Part shown: positions 50,982 through 59,754 of the stretch, piece by piece
Position numbering within the stretch: the stretch's first letter is position 1
How the letters are laid out: every line of letters starts with the position of its first letter
Source of the DNA: an uncultured Eubacteriales bacterium
Lineage (GTDB): Bacteria; Bacillota; Clostridia; Oscillospirales; Acutalibacteraceae
Direction: 5' to 3'
Length of the DNA: 64,000 nucleotides
Assembly: GCA_934466515.1 (NCBI GenBank)
Contig: CAKSLH010000004.1
Coordinates: 162,913-226,912 of the forward strand
Position numbers and translations under genes: made by a program
The notes under the pieces: generated by a model
Seen by the model: only the letters and a program-made list of their open reading frames with translations
Databases searched by the model: none
What the model was told of the DNA's origin: nothing

Positions 50982-51218
50982 GTGTTTGAAAAAATGCTGT
51001 TTTTAAAAAGCTTTGACGATGTTAAAAGCTTTTCCGCAATCGCCGCAGATAAGGATTATGATATCGAGCTTGTTTCGGGTAAGTATGTCATAAACGCAAA
51101 ATCCATAATGGGAATTTTCAGTCTCGATCTTACAAAGCCCGTAAAAATGGTTGCGCATACCGATAAGGCAGTCGAGCTTGCCAGACAGATAGAAAAATTC
51201 AGTTTAGGCAAGCGATAA
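50982..51218 (+). CDS. HPr-like protein lacking the phosphorylatable His
   Basis: A 78-residue protein starting at GTG. The C-terminal half matches HPr (KSIMGIFSLDLTKPVKMVAH, DKAVELARQIEKF), with Ser41 at the HPr kinase Ser46 position. The GLHARPA loop with the PTS His is absent; SFDDVKSFSAIAADKDYD stands there. It therefore cannot act as a PTS phosphocarrier but could be a Crh-like regulator. The last three residues (Gly-Lys-Arg) and the stop codon are encoded by the left end of the 277-base TIR element. Confidence 0.82.
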   Translation: MFEKMLFLKSFDDVKSFSAIAADKDYDIELVSGKYVINAKSIMGIFSLDLTKPVKMVAHTDKAVELARQIEKFSLGKR

Positions 51219-51481
51219 TAATCCGAATACGCCTAAAATGGCGTATTTTCGGCGTATTTTAACTTGTCGTCTTTGTGAGGCGCCAGCCTCACTGCATCCT
51301 CCGCATAAAACTCCACACGAAAATCAGCTCATTTTAGGTCGCTGATTTTTATGCTTGGCAGATTTTTATGCAGAGCGAGGCAAAAACGCAGTTAATCCTG
51401 TCGGATTAACGAGTATTTTAACATGGCTATGCGAAAAATCTGCCGCCTAAAAACGGGTTCGGATTTATTATCGCTTGCCTA
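51205..51481 (+). mobile_element. 277-base TIR element (MITE-like), copy 2
   Basis: Same element as at 22067-22343 but inverted; lengths are equal and most positions match by eye. Ends are TAGGCAAGCGATAATAA and its complement. It begins inside the last codons of the HPr-like gene and fills nearly all of the spacer before pcrA, ending 25 bases before the pcrA start. No coding capacity is evident. Confidence 0.85.
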
Positions 51482-51506
51482 GAAGAAAAAAGGACATAAA
51501 TAAGGA

Positions 51507-53906
51507 ATGGATTATCTGCAATTAAGAAAAAAGGTTATAGAAAAAGAATTTTCGGGAATGAATGACAGGCAGTTTGATGCTGTAACCACTGTCAGAGGTC
51601 CTCTTTTGGTGCTTGCGGGAGCAGGCAGCGGAAAGACGACTGTTTTAGTAAACCGAATTGCATATCTGATTAAATACGGAAACGCTTATTTAAGCGAAAA
51701 AGAGGGCTTTTACAGCCAATATGATCTTGAAAACGCAAGGCTTTATCTTGAAAATAAAACGGAGGAAATTTCAGGCGCTCCCTTTTGCGTTGACGCCCCT
51801 AAGCCATACGAAATTCTTGCGATAACATTCACGAATAAAGCCGCAGGCGAGCTTAAGGACAGAATAGCAAAAAAATTAGGCGACAGCGCACAGAGTATCT
51901 GGGCAGGCACATTTCACAGCATCTGCGGAAAAATTCTAAGATATAATGCGGACAGAATAGGATATTCTTCGCATTTTACTATTTATGATACCGACGATCA
52001 GAAGTCCGTTTTAAAGCAGATTATGAAGCAGAATAATATCGACGATAAAATGCTTCCCGTAAAGTCGGTTTTATCATACATATCCCGCTGTAAGGATTCT
52101 TTGGTTTCTCCGAGCGAGGCTTTAAGCAGTGTCGGAAACGATTTAAGAGCAAAGCTTATGTGCGAGCTTTACCGCGAGTATCAAAAGCGTCTGCTTGCGA
52201 GCGACGCCATGGATTTTGACGATATGATAGTCAATACCGTCAGGCTTTTATCGGAAAATCCAGATGTTTTAGAGCATTACGGAAATAAGTTCAGATATAT
52301 CATGGTAGACGAGTATCAGGACACAAACCATGCGCAGTATAAGCTTGTAAGCCTTTTGTCTCAAATTCACGGAAATCTCTGCGTTGTCGGAGACGATGAC
52401 CAAAGCATTTACCGTTTCCGCGGAGCGACAATTGAAAATATCCTCAATTTTGAGGACGAAAATAAGAATGCCAAGACCATAAGACTTGAACAGAATTACA
52501 GGTCAACGGGGAATATTTTAAATGCGGCAAACAGCGTGATCTCGCATAACCGCGGAAGAAAGGGCAAAACTCTTTGGACTGCTTTCGGAGACGGGGATAA
52601 GATAAAAGTCAGATCCTGCTTAGACGACCGCACCGAGGCAAGATTTGTCGCCGATGAAATTTTAAAATTAAAGGCTTCAGGCGATGATTTTTGCGAAAGC
52701 GCTGTGCTTTATCGAATGAACGCACAGTCTGCTTCTATTGAAAACTGCTTTGCGAGAAGCGGAATAGCATATAAGGTTATCGGCGGAATGCGTTTCTTTG
52801 AGCGCAAGGAAATAAAGGATATTTTAGCATATCTTACAGTTGTCAACAATTCTAATGATGATGTAAGACTAAGAAGAATAATAAATGTTCCGAGACGCGG
52901 AATAGGTGATACAACCGTTGCCTCTGCTATGGAAATTGCGGCAGGACTCGGAATTTCTCTTTTTGAGGTATTAAAAAATGCCGACAGCTATGCGGCTTTA
53001 AGCAGGGCTTCTTTAAAGCTTAAGGATTTTTGCGAAATGATTGATAATCTTAAATGTAAATCCGAAAGCGAATCGGTTTCAGAAATTACGGAGGATATTT
53101 TAAGGGTTTCGGGATATAGGGATTTTCTTATTTCGGATATCTCGCCAGACGCACCCGACAGGCTTGCTAATATTGAAGAATTTGTGAATACAGTAAGGCA
53201 GTTTGAGGAGGAAAATCCACAAGCGGAGCTTTCGGATTACCTTGAAGAAATTGCTCTGATAACAGATATTGATTCGCTTGAAAGCGACGAAAACCGAGTT
53301 GTTATGATGACGGTGCATTCCGCTAAGGGACTTGAATTTAAAAATGTTTTCTTAGTCGGAATGGAAGAGGGAATTTTCCCCGGGAATATGTCGATTGCAG
53401 GTGGCGAGGCAGAAATTGAAGAGGAAAGAAGGCTTGCCTATGTTGCGCTGACAAGGGCAAAGAAAAGACTTTATATAACGCATACCTCTTCAAGAATGAT
53501 GTTCGGCTCAACAGGAAGAAATCTTCCCTCAAGATTTTTAAAGGAAATTCCCTCAGAGCTTTGCGAAGCTTCAAGCGAGCAGACGGGATTCGGAATGTCC
53601 TATTCGGTAAACAGCCAATATTCTAAGCCTAAAACGCCTTCCTCTCCGGCTTTCGGAAATACCGAATCCGGCTTTGCGGGGGGCTACAGAAAAAAGCCAT
53701 CCTTTATGCCGAATTATTCGGCACCTGCGAAAAAAGAGCCTACGGATTGCTATAAGGTCGGACAGACGGTTGAGCATTCGGCTTTCGGAAAGGGTATAAT
53801 AACTTCGATTTCTCAGACTGCCACCGACGCAATGCTTGAAATAAATTTCGAAAAGGTCGGAATTAAAAAAATAATGGCAGGGTATGCAAAATTAAAAATT
53901 CTGTAA
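51507..53906 (+). CDS. pcrA: UvrD/PcrA-type DNA helicase
   Basis: Superfamily 1A 3'-5' helicase for repair and replication restart. The 799-residue protein has the Q motif MNDRQFDAVTT, Walker A LAGAGSGKTTVLVNRI, TFTNKAAGELKDRI, the Walker B VDEYQDTNHAQY, VVGDDDQSIYRFRGA, LEQNYRSTGNIL, VMMTVHSAKGLEFKNVFLVG and ALTRAKKRLYI, plus a C-terminal Tudor-like end (VGQTVEHSAFGKGIITSI). An insertion near residues 55-85 after motif I is slightly longer than in Bacillus PcrA. Confidence 0.97.
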   Translation: MDYLQLRKKVIEKEFSGMNDRQFDAVTTVRGPLLVLAGAGSGKTTVLVNRIAYLIKYGNAYLSEKEGFYSQYDLENARLYLENKTEEISGAPFCVDAPKPYEILAITFTNKAAGELKDRIAKKLGDSAQSIWAGTFHSICGKILRYNADRIGYSSHFTIYDTDDQKSVLKQIMKQNNIDDKMLPVKSVLSYISRCKDSLVSPSEALSSVGNDLRAKLMCELYREYQKRLLASDAMDFDDMIVNTVRLLSENPDVLEHYGNKFRYIMVDEYQDTNHAQYKLVSLLSQIHGNLCVVGDDDQSIYRFRGATIENILNFEDENKNAKTIRLEQNYRSTGNILNAANSVISHNRGRKGKTLWTAFGDGDKIKVRSCLDDRTEARFVADEILKLKASGDDFCESAVLYRMNAQSASIENCFARSGIAYKVIGGMRFFERKEIKDILAYLTVVNNSNDDVRLRRIINVPRRGIGDTTVASAMEIAAGLGISLFEVLKNADSYAALSRASLKLKDFCEMIDNLKCKSESESVSEITEDILRVSGYRDFLISDISPDAPDRLANIEEFVNTVRQFEEENPQAELSDYLEEIALITDIDSLESDENRVVMMTVHSAKGLEFKNVFLVGMEEGIFPGNMSIAGGEAEIEEERRLAYVALTRAKKRLYITHTSSRMMFGSTGRNLPSRFLKEIPSELCEASSEQTGFGMSYSVNSQYSKPKTPSSPAFGNTESGFAGGYRKKPSFMPNYSAPAKKEPTDCYKVGQTVEHSAFGKGIITSISQTATDAMLEINFEKVGIKKIMAGYAKLKIL

Positions 53907-53967
53907 TGCTTTTTTAATAAAATACAGTTATAATATATTTATAGAAATTTGTATTAAGGAGAAAAAT

Positions 53968-54765
53968 ATGGCTTCGACTTTAGCTGTAAAAACAAATGCT
54001 AAGCTTGCGCTTAAAGGGAATTATTTAAAAGCGATATTTGCAAGCTGTGTGCTTGTTTTCTCTCAGCTTATTTTATGGCTTATATGCTCTATGATTTCTG
54101 TTATCGGAAATGTCGCCGCGGTGATAACGGTATCGGTTTTAGTAAATGTTTTTTTGATATCGCCGCTGTTTTTAGGTCTTTTAAGATTTTTTAAAAGGCT
54201 TGCTTTCGGCTGTAACGATGAGGTTGTAAGCGTATTTTATTATTTTTCGGATTTTAGGGCTTATAAAAGAGCGATGGAATTTGTTTTAAGGCTTTTTGTA
54301 AGGGTTCTTCAAAATGCCGTTGTCAGCTTTTTGCCTGCGATAATAGTCAGAATTGCGACAATGCCCTTTATTTATGATTTGTTTGATATAAAGGTTCCGC
54401 AATTTGCGGCAAACCTCTGGGCGGCTAAGAATATATTTATTTTCTTAGGCGGAGTATGCTTTGTTCTCATTACATTAAAGCTTTATCTTGCACCGTTTTT
54501 GTTTGTCGCTCAGGAAAATAAATGCGCGGCTGAGGCTATCCTTATGTCGGGAATAATCGCAAGAAGGTCGCTTACCTCGTTTGTGTTTTTATGCTTCGGC
54601 ATGTCATTTTATATTATAATATCGCTTTTCGCACTGCCGCTGGTTTTCACTGCGCCTTACTTTTTTGCGGCTTATATAGTTCATTCGAGATATTCGGTTG
54701 CGCAGTATAATAATCATATAGAAGAAAACGACATGAAAGATCCTCATTATGCGGCGGATATCTGA
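53968..54765 (+). CDS. Hypothetical polytopic membrane protein (DUF975-like)
   Basis: 265 residues with about five or six hydrophobic helices: LKAIFASCVLVFSQLILWLI, VLVNVFLISPLFLGLLRFFK, VSFLPAIIVRI, IFIFLGGVCFVLITLKLYLA, FVFLCFGMSFYIIISLFALP. The N-terminal AKLALKGNYLKAIFAS and the LRFFKRLAFG loop recall DUF975 proteins, but the match is weak. Cytoplasmic C-terminus is acidic. It is followed after 17 bases by a DUF5412-like gene. Confidence 0.7.
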   Translation: MASTLAVKTNAKLALKGNYLKAIFASCVLVFSQLILWLICSMISVIGNVAAVITVSVLVNVFLISPLFLGLLRFFKRLAFGCNDEVVSVFYYFSDFRAYKRAMEFVLRLFVRVLQNAVVSFLPAIIVRIATMPFIYDLFDIKVPQFAANLWAAKNIFIFLGGVCFVLITLKLYLAPFLFVAQENKCAAEAILMSGIIARRSLTSFVFLCFGMSFYIIISLFALPLVFTAPYFFAAYIVHSRYSVAQYNNHIEENDMKDPHYAADI

Positions 54766-54782
54766 GAATCGGAGGAGAGAAA

Positions 54783-55220
54783 ATGCTGAAAAACATATTG
54801 CTTAAATGCTTTTACGGGCTGACCTTTGCGGTAACCGTGTTTAATCTTGCGGCAGGAGTAAAAGAAAGCCTGTTTTTTGATATTAACCGTCTGCCTGAGG
54901 GTAAGCTTACCTACAGCGCAGAATCGCCCGACGGCAAAAGAACTTTAAATATTTACACGGTCGAAAATTCCCTCGGTCAGGCTGTCCGCGGAGAAGTGGT
55001 CTATAACAATAAAAAGAGCAATGTTTTCTGGCAGACGGGAATAAAAACCGCCGAGACTATGTGGCTTAATAATGACGGCGTTATTATAAACGGCGTAGGT
55101 CTTAATGTAAAAAACGGAGATACTTATGATTCTCGCCGCGGAACCTCGCTTTTCCAGGAGGGTAATTTAGGAGGAGAAGCCGCACCTGAAAATATTGCGG
55201 AGTTAAATAAGCAAAAATGA
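54783..55220 (+). CDS. DUF5412-like membrane-anchored protein
   Basis: 145 residues. One N-terminal hydrophobic segment (CFYGLTFAVTVFNLAAG) is followed by an extracytoplasmic beta-rich domain with SPDGKRTLNIYTVENSLGQA and MWLNNDGVIINGVGLNVKNG. These motifs fit the DUF5412 family; function is unknown. The final bases overlap the rlmD start. Confidence 0.75.
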   Translation: MLKNILLKCFYGLTFAVTVFNLAAGVKESLFFDINRLPEGKLTYSAESPDGKRTLNIYTVENSLGQAVRGEVVYNNKKSNVFWQTGIKTAETMWLNNDGVIINGVGLNVKNGDTYDSRRGTSLFQEGNLGGEAAPENIAELNKQK

Positions 55221-56569
55221 ATAAAAACGATATAATCGCCCTTGAAATCACCGATATATCCTCTTCGGGCGACGGGGTCGGAAGGGCGGACGGATTTGCG
55301 GTTTTCGTTCCCGATACAGCTGTTGGCGATACGGTTCGTGCACTGATTTTAAAGGTTAAAAAAAGCTATGCTTTCGCAAAAGCCATAGAAATTATAAATA
55401 AAAGCCCTGATAGGATAGACTCAGAGTGCCCGTATTCCAAACAGTGCGGCGGGTGCTCTCTTCGCCATATTTCCTATAAATCAGAGCTTGCTTTTAAGGA
55501 AAAAACAGTAAGAGAAAATATTAAAAGAATTTCGGGAATTGATATGGAGCCCGAGCCGATAACTTCCTTAAATGATTTAAGATACAGAAATAAGGCTTCG
55601 TATCCTATAGCGCAGGACGGAACGGTAGGATTTTATGCAAGAAATTCTCATAGAATTATTCCCGTCACCGATTGCCTTTTGGAACCTGAGGAGTTTTCGG
55701 AGATTTGCAAGGCTTTTAAAGCTTGGGTGAAAACCTATAAAATTCCTGTTTACAATGAAGCTTCAAAAAAAGGAATTCTTAAAAGGCTCGTTTTAAGAAA
55801 AGCATTTGCAACAAATGAAATCATGGTAGGAATTGTAGCAACAGGAGAAATTCCGTTTGAAAAAGAGCTTGCCGACTGCCTTTTAAAGCAAAATGAAAAT
55901 ATTAAAACCGTAGTTTTAAATATCAATAAAAAGGATAACAATGTTATTTTAGGCGAAACTTCCCGCAATATTTTCGGCGATGGCTGCATAAAGGATATTC
56001 TTTGCGGAATCGAAATAAGAATTTCGCTTAAAAGCTTTTATCAGGTCAATCACGATATGGCACAGCTTCTTTATAAAAAGGCGGCGCAGTACGGCGAGAC
56101 GGATAACAAGCTTGTTTTAGACCTTTATTGCGGAACGGGAACGATAGGTCTGTCGCTTGCGGATAAAGCCAAAGAGGTTATAGGCGTTGAAATAGTGCCC
56201 GAAGCGGTTAAGGACGCTGAGGTTAATGCAAAAAGCAATAATATAAATAACATCAGCTTTATTTGTTCGGACGCAGAAAGCGCCGTAAAAGAGCTTGAAA
56301 AAAAGTCGGTAAAGCCGCAGACGGTAATATTAGACCCACCGCGAAAGGGCTGCGAACGCTCGCTTATAGAAACCGTTTGCAATGGGTTTAAGCCTGAAAG
56401 AGCCGTCTATGTCTCCTGCGACAGCGCAACGCTTGCAAGAGATATAAAGGAGTTTGAAGATATGGGCTATAAGCTTATAAAATATGCCCCTTTCGATTTG
56501 TTCCCGAGAACAAGGCATGTTGAATGCGTGGCAGTTTTAAAGCGAAAAATTGAGGAGAATGTATTATGA
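55217..56569 (+). CDS. rlmD: 23S rRNA (uracil-5-)-methyltransferase, RlmD/RumA type
   Basis: SAM-dependent m5U methyltransferase. The 450-residue protein has an N-terminal TRAM domain (ITDISSSGDGVGRADGFAVF), the [4Fe-4S] ligands Cys71, Cys77 and Cys80 in CPYSKQCGGCSL with a fourth near TDCLLEP, a SAM motif LVLDLYCGTGTIGLSLAD, and the catalytic Cys in YVSCDSATLARDI. Clostridia carry several such enzymes acting on U747 or U1939, so the exact site is not certain. Overlaps the previous gene by four bases. Confidence 0.95.
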   Translation: MNKNDIIALEITDISSSGDGVGRADGFAVFVPDTAVGDTVRALILKVKKSYAFAKAIEIINKSPDRIDSECPYSKQCGGCSLRHISYKSELAFKEKTVRENIKRISGIDMEPEPITSLNDLRYRNKASYPIAQDGTVGFYARNSHRIIPVTDCLLEPEEFSEICKAFKAWVKTYKIPVYNEASKKGILKRLVLRKAFATNEIMVGIVATGEIPFEKELADCLLKQNENIKTVVLNINKKDNNVILGETSRNIFGDGCIKDILCGIEIRISLKSFYQVNHDMAQLLYKKAAQYGETDNKLVLDLYCGTGTIGLSLADKAKEVIGVEIVPEAVKDAEVNAKSNNINNISFICSDAESAVKELEKKSVKPQTVILDPPRKGCERSLIETVCNGFKPERAVYVSCDSATLARDIKEFEDMGYKLIKYAPFDLFPRTRHVECVAVLKRKIEENVL

Positions 56570-57423
56570 ATTACAGATTTCTGCGTTTCCCTGACGGAAA
56601 ACAAAAGGCGGTCACTTTCAGCTATGATGACGGGTGCAGGGACGATATAAGGCTGGTAGAGACCCTCAACCGCTATAAAATAAAATGTACATTTAATATA
56701 AACAGTGCACTTATTTCCGAAAAGGAAGGCGAATGGAGACTTACGGCGGAAGAAATTAAAAGATATTTAATTGATTCGGGCCATGAGATTGCCATACACG
56801 GGAAATACCATAAGGCAATGGGTAAGCTTCGCCCTATTGACGGAATTCGCGAGGTTTTAGAATGCAGACAGGAGCTTGAAAAGACCTTCGGCATGATTAT
56901 CCGCGGAATGGCTTATCCCGATACGGGAATAACCGAATTTTCGAATAATACTAATTACAAAGAGATAAGAAATTATCTTAAGGATCTTGATATTTGCTAC
57001 GCAAGAACCTTAAACGGCGATAATGACAGGTTTGAATTACCCACGGATTTCTTAGCTTGGATGCCAACTGCCCACCACACAAACCCGAAGCTTTTTGATT
57101 ATATAAATAAATTCAAAAGTATAACCGAAAATGAATATTGCTCTGTTAGAACTCCTAAGCTTTTTTATCTTTGGGGACACAGCTTTGAATACGGCAGCGG
57201 CGGATTTGATTTACTTGAAAAAATCTGCGGTGAAATTTCGGGGCTTGAAGATGTCTGGTATGCAACCAATATGGAGATTTACGATTATGTAACCGCTTAT
57301 AATTCTTTGATTTTCAGTGCTGATTCAAAAACGGTTTATAATCCCACGCTTTTGAAGGTTTGGTTTGATATCGGAGGTAAAATTTACTCCGTAAATTCGG
57401 GCGAGACTATTACTATAGAATAA
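56566..57423 (+). CDS. Polysaccharide deacetylase (NodB-like) family protein
   Basis: The 285-residue protein has the CE4-type metal site: VTFSYDDGCRDDIRLVETLN (Asp-Asp) and HEIAIHGKYHKAMGKL (His-x3-His), then a FEYG...FYLWGHSFEY C-terminal motif. There is no signal peptide, so it is probably cytoplasmic. It overlaps rlmD by four bases and lies three bases before a GH95 enzyme, suggesting work on an acetylated or complex imported oligosaccharide. Confidence 0.9.
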   Translation: MNYRFLRFPDGKQKAVTFSYDDGCRDDIRLVETLNRYKIKCTFNINSALISEKEGEWRLTAEEIKRYLIDSGHEIAIHGKYHKAMGKLRPIDGIREVLECRQELEKTFGMIIRGMAYPDTGITEFSNNTNYKEIRNYLKDLDICYARTLNGDNDRFELPTDFLAWMPTAHHTNPKLFDYINKFKSITENEYCSVRTPKLFYLWGHSFEYGSGGFDLLEKICGEISGLEDVWYATNMEIYDYVTAYNSLIFSADSKTVYNPTLLKVWFDIGGKIYSVNSGETITIE

Positions 57424-57425
57424 AA

Positions 57426-59681
57426 ATGGGAAATATTATGATTGAAAAGACAGTAAAAGGAACACTGAACTCTCATAGGCTTATATATAATAAGCCTGCA
57501 AAAAACTGGAATGAAGCTCTTCCTTTGGGCAACGGAAGAATAGGAGCAATGCTGTTTGGCGGAGCAAGCATAGAGCATATCGACTTAAATGAAGATACCC
57601 TTTGGAGCGGCAGACCGAGCGTTTCAAAGCAAAATTGTGTTGAGGCTTATAAAAACGCGCGCGAGTTAACATTAAACGGCGAACCCGAAAAAGCGGAAAA
57701 GCTGCTTGAAAAGGAATTCGGAGATTATCTTGTTCAGATGTATCTGCCGCTTGGCTCAATAGATTTAAAAATGCGGCTTGACGGGGAAATTTCCGATTAT
57801 AACAGGGAATTAAGACTTGATACCGCCGTTTTTAAAACAAGCTTTGTCAGCAACGGTATAAAATACACAAGAACCGCTTTTATAAGCCCTGTTCATCAGG
57901 TTATGGCGATTAAAACCGAGGCGGATAAGCCGAATTCGGTTTCGTTTGACGCAGCACTTCACGGCGCCTTAAAATGCCGCGGATTTTTAAAAAACAAAAC
58001 CGCTTATATTGAGGGAAACGCACCCGTTTGCGAAGCGCCTTTCGGCAGTACGACCTGCCATGAGGAAAGCAAGATTTATTCAAATTCCGACAGCGAAAAG
58101 GGAATTCCATATTTAGCTGCAATGACGGTTATTGCAGACGGCGCAGAGGTTAAAGAAAAGGATAATCTTTTAAGCGTTGAAAATGCTGACAGCGCAACGG
58201 TTATTTTTGCCGTAAGAACAGGATTTAAGGATTATAAAACCGACCCTGTTTTAAGCGGAAAGGATTATAGAGCGGAGCTTTATGAGGATTTAAAAAAAGC
58301 CGGCACAGTAACCTTTGAGGAACTATTAAATGCTTGTGTAACCGAGCACAGAAGGCTTTATGACCGCACCGAGCTGGTTTTGCCCGAAAGCAAAAACAGC
58401 TCTCTTCCTACCGACGAAAGGCTTAAATTAAAGGCAAAGGGCGAAGAGGATCAGTCGCTTTATGCTCTGCTTTTCCATTTCGGAAGATATCTGACTGTTT
58501 GTGCGTCAAGAAAAGGCACTCAGCCGATGAATTTGCAGGGAATATGGAATAAGGAGCTTATTCCGCCGTGGTCAAGCAATTATACGCTTAATATTAACAC
58601 CGAAATGAACTACTGGCCGACGCTCAGCGCCGGTCTTGAAGAATGCTATGAGCCGCTTATCGGTATGATTAAGGAAATGGCGGCTTTAGGCGAAAAAACA
58701 GCCGAAAGCTACTATAATGCAAAAGGCTGGGTAAGCCACCATGCTTCGGATATATGGAGAGTTACCCACCCTACGACCAACAGAATAAACAACTGCTGTC
58801 AATGGGGCTACTGGCCGATGTCCTCAGGCTGGCTTACAAAAATGCTTTTTGACTATTATATCCATACCGAGGATTTAGAATTCTTAAAGGAAATATATCC
58901 CGTTTTAAAGGGCTCTGCCGATTTTTATAAGTCCATGCTTATAAAAATTGAAGGCGATTATATTTTCTGCCCCTCCACAAGCCCTGAAAACCGATATATG
59001 ACAGACGCAGATAAGTCCTGTTCGCTTGATATAACAACTGCGATGACAACCGAAATTATCCGAGATGTTTTAAATATCGCAGATATAGCCTCTAAAAAGC
59101 TTGGTATATCGGAAACGGATTATTCTAAGCTTTCAAAAAAGCTTCCCGACTTTAAAATTGATTCGGACGGCGGACTTTCGGAATGGTACACCGAGCATGA
59201 AAAATGGGATATTCATCATAGACATGTTTCCCACCTTTATGCGCTCTTCCCGTCAAATCAGATTACCGATGAAGCTCCGAAGCTTGAAGAGGCTTGCAGA
59301 AAGACCTTAGAGCAGAGGGGAGACGGCGGAACAGGCTGGAGCCTTGCATGGAAAATAAATCTCTGGGCGAGGCTTAAGGACGGCGAGCATGCGCTTAAGC
59401 TCTTAGATAATCAGTTAACGCCTATTGACAGCGAGATTAACACCCCCGACTGTATGGGCGGGAGCTATCCCAACCTTTTCTGCGCGCATCCGCCATTCCA
59501 GATTGACGGAAATTTCGGCGCCTGCAACGGAATTATGATGATGCTGGCTCAGTATAATAACGGCAAATTAGAGCTTCTTCCGGCATTGCCTGAGTCTTGG
59601 AAAAACGGCGCGCTGTACGGCTATCACGCAAACGGCGGAAAGGTAATAGACATAGTCTGGAAGGACGGAAAGCCGGTTTAA
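57426..59681 (+). CDS. Glycoside hydrolase family 95 (alpha-L-fucosidase/galactosidase type)
   Basis: Inverting glycosidase of GH95, whose known members act on alpha-1,2-fucosides or alpha-L-galactosides. The 751 residues start ALPLGNGRIGAMLFGGASIE with LNEDTLWSGRP, then the (alpha/alpha)6 domain with GTQPMNLQGIWNKELIPPWS, LNINTEMNYWPTLSAGLEEC, GWVSHHASDIWRVTHPTTNR, and the C-terminal HRHVSHLYALFPSNQI and PFQIDGNFGACNGIMMMLAQ. No signal peptide, so intracellular. The start may be the second ATG (MIEKTVKG). Host mucin or plant glycan use is inference. Confidence 0.94.
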   Translation: MGNIMIEKTVKGTLNSHRLIYNKPAKNWNEALPLGNGRIGAMLFGGASIEHIDLNEDTLWSGRPSVSKQNCVEAYKNARELTLNGEPEKAEKLLEKEFGDYLVQMYLPLGSIDLKMRLDGEISDYNRELRLDTAVFKTSFVSNGIKYTRTAFISPVHQVMAIKTEADKPNSVSFDAALHGALKCRGFLKNKTAYIEGNAPVCEAPFGSTTCHEESKIYSNSDSEKGIPYLAAMTVIADGAEVKEKDNLLSVENADSATVIFAVRTGFKDYKTDPVLSGKDYRAELYEDLKKAGTVTFEELLNACVTEHRRLYDRTELVLPESKNSSLPTDERLKLKAKGEEDQSLYALLFHFGRYLTVCASRKGTQPMNLQGIWNKELIPPWSSNYTLNINTEMNYWPTLSAGLEECYEPLIGMIKEMAALGEKTAESYYNAKGWVSHHASDIWRVTHPTTNRINNCCQWGYWPMSSGWLTKMLFDYYIHTEDLEFLKEIYPVLKGSADFYKSMLIKIEGDYIFCPSTSPENRYMTDADKSCSLDITTAMTTEIIRDVLNIADIASKKLGISETDYSKLSKKLPDFKIDSDGGLSEWYTEHEKWDIHHRHVSHLYALFPSNQITDEAPKLEEACRKTLEQRGDGGTGWSLAWKINLWARLKDGEHALKLLDNQLTPIDSEINTPDCMGGSYPNLFCAHPPFQIDGNFGACNGIMMMLAQYNNGKLELLPALPESWKNGALYGYHANGGKVIDIVWKDGKPV

Positions 59682-59708
59682 TATTTATTAACAGATTGCC
59701 TTAAAAAT

Positions 59709-59745
59709 TAAAAACTCTCAGCCTTTTCGGCTGAGAGTTTTTAAT
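59709..59745 (+). terminator. Bidirectional terminator between GH95 and proS
   Basis: AAAACTCTCAGCC and GGCTGAGAGTTTT pair around TTTTC, with T- and A-runs on both sides; the flanking genes converge. Confidence 0.92.
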
Positions 59746-59754
59746 ACATTCAGT

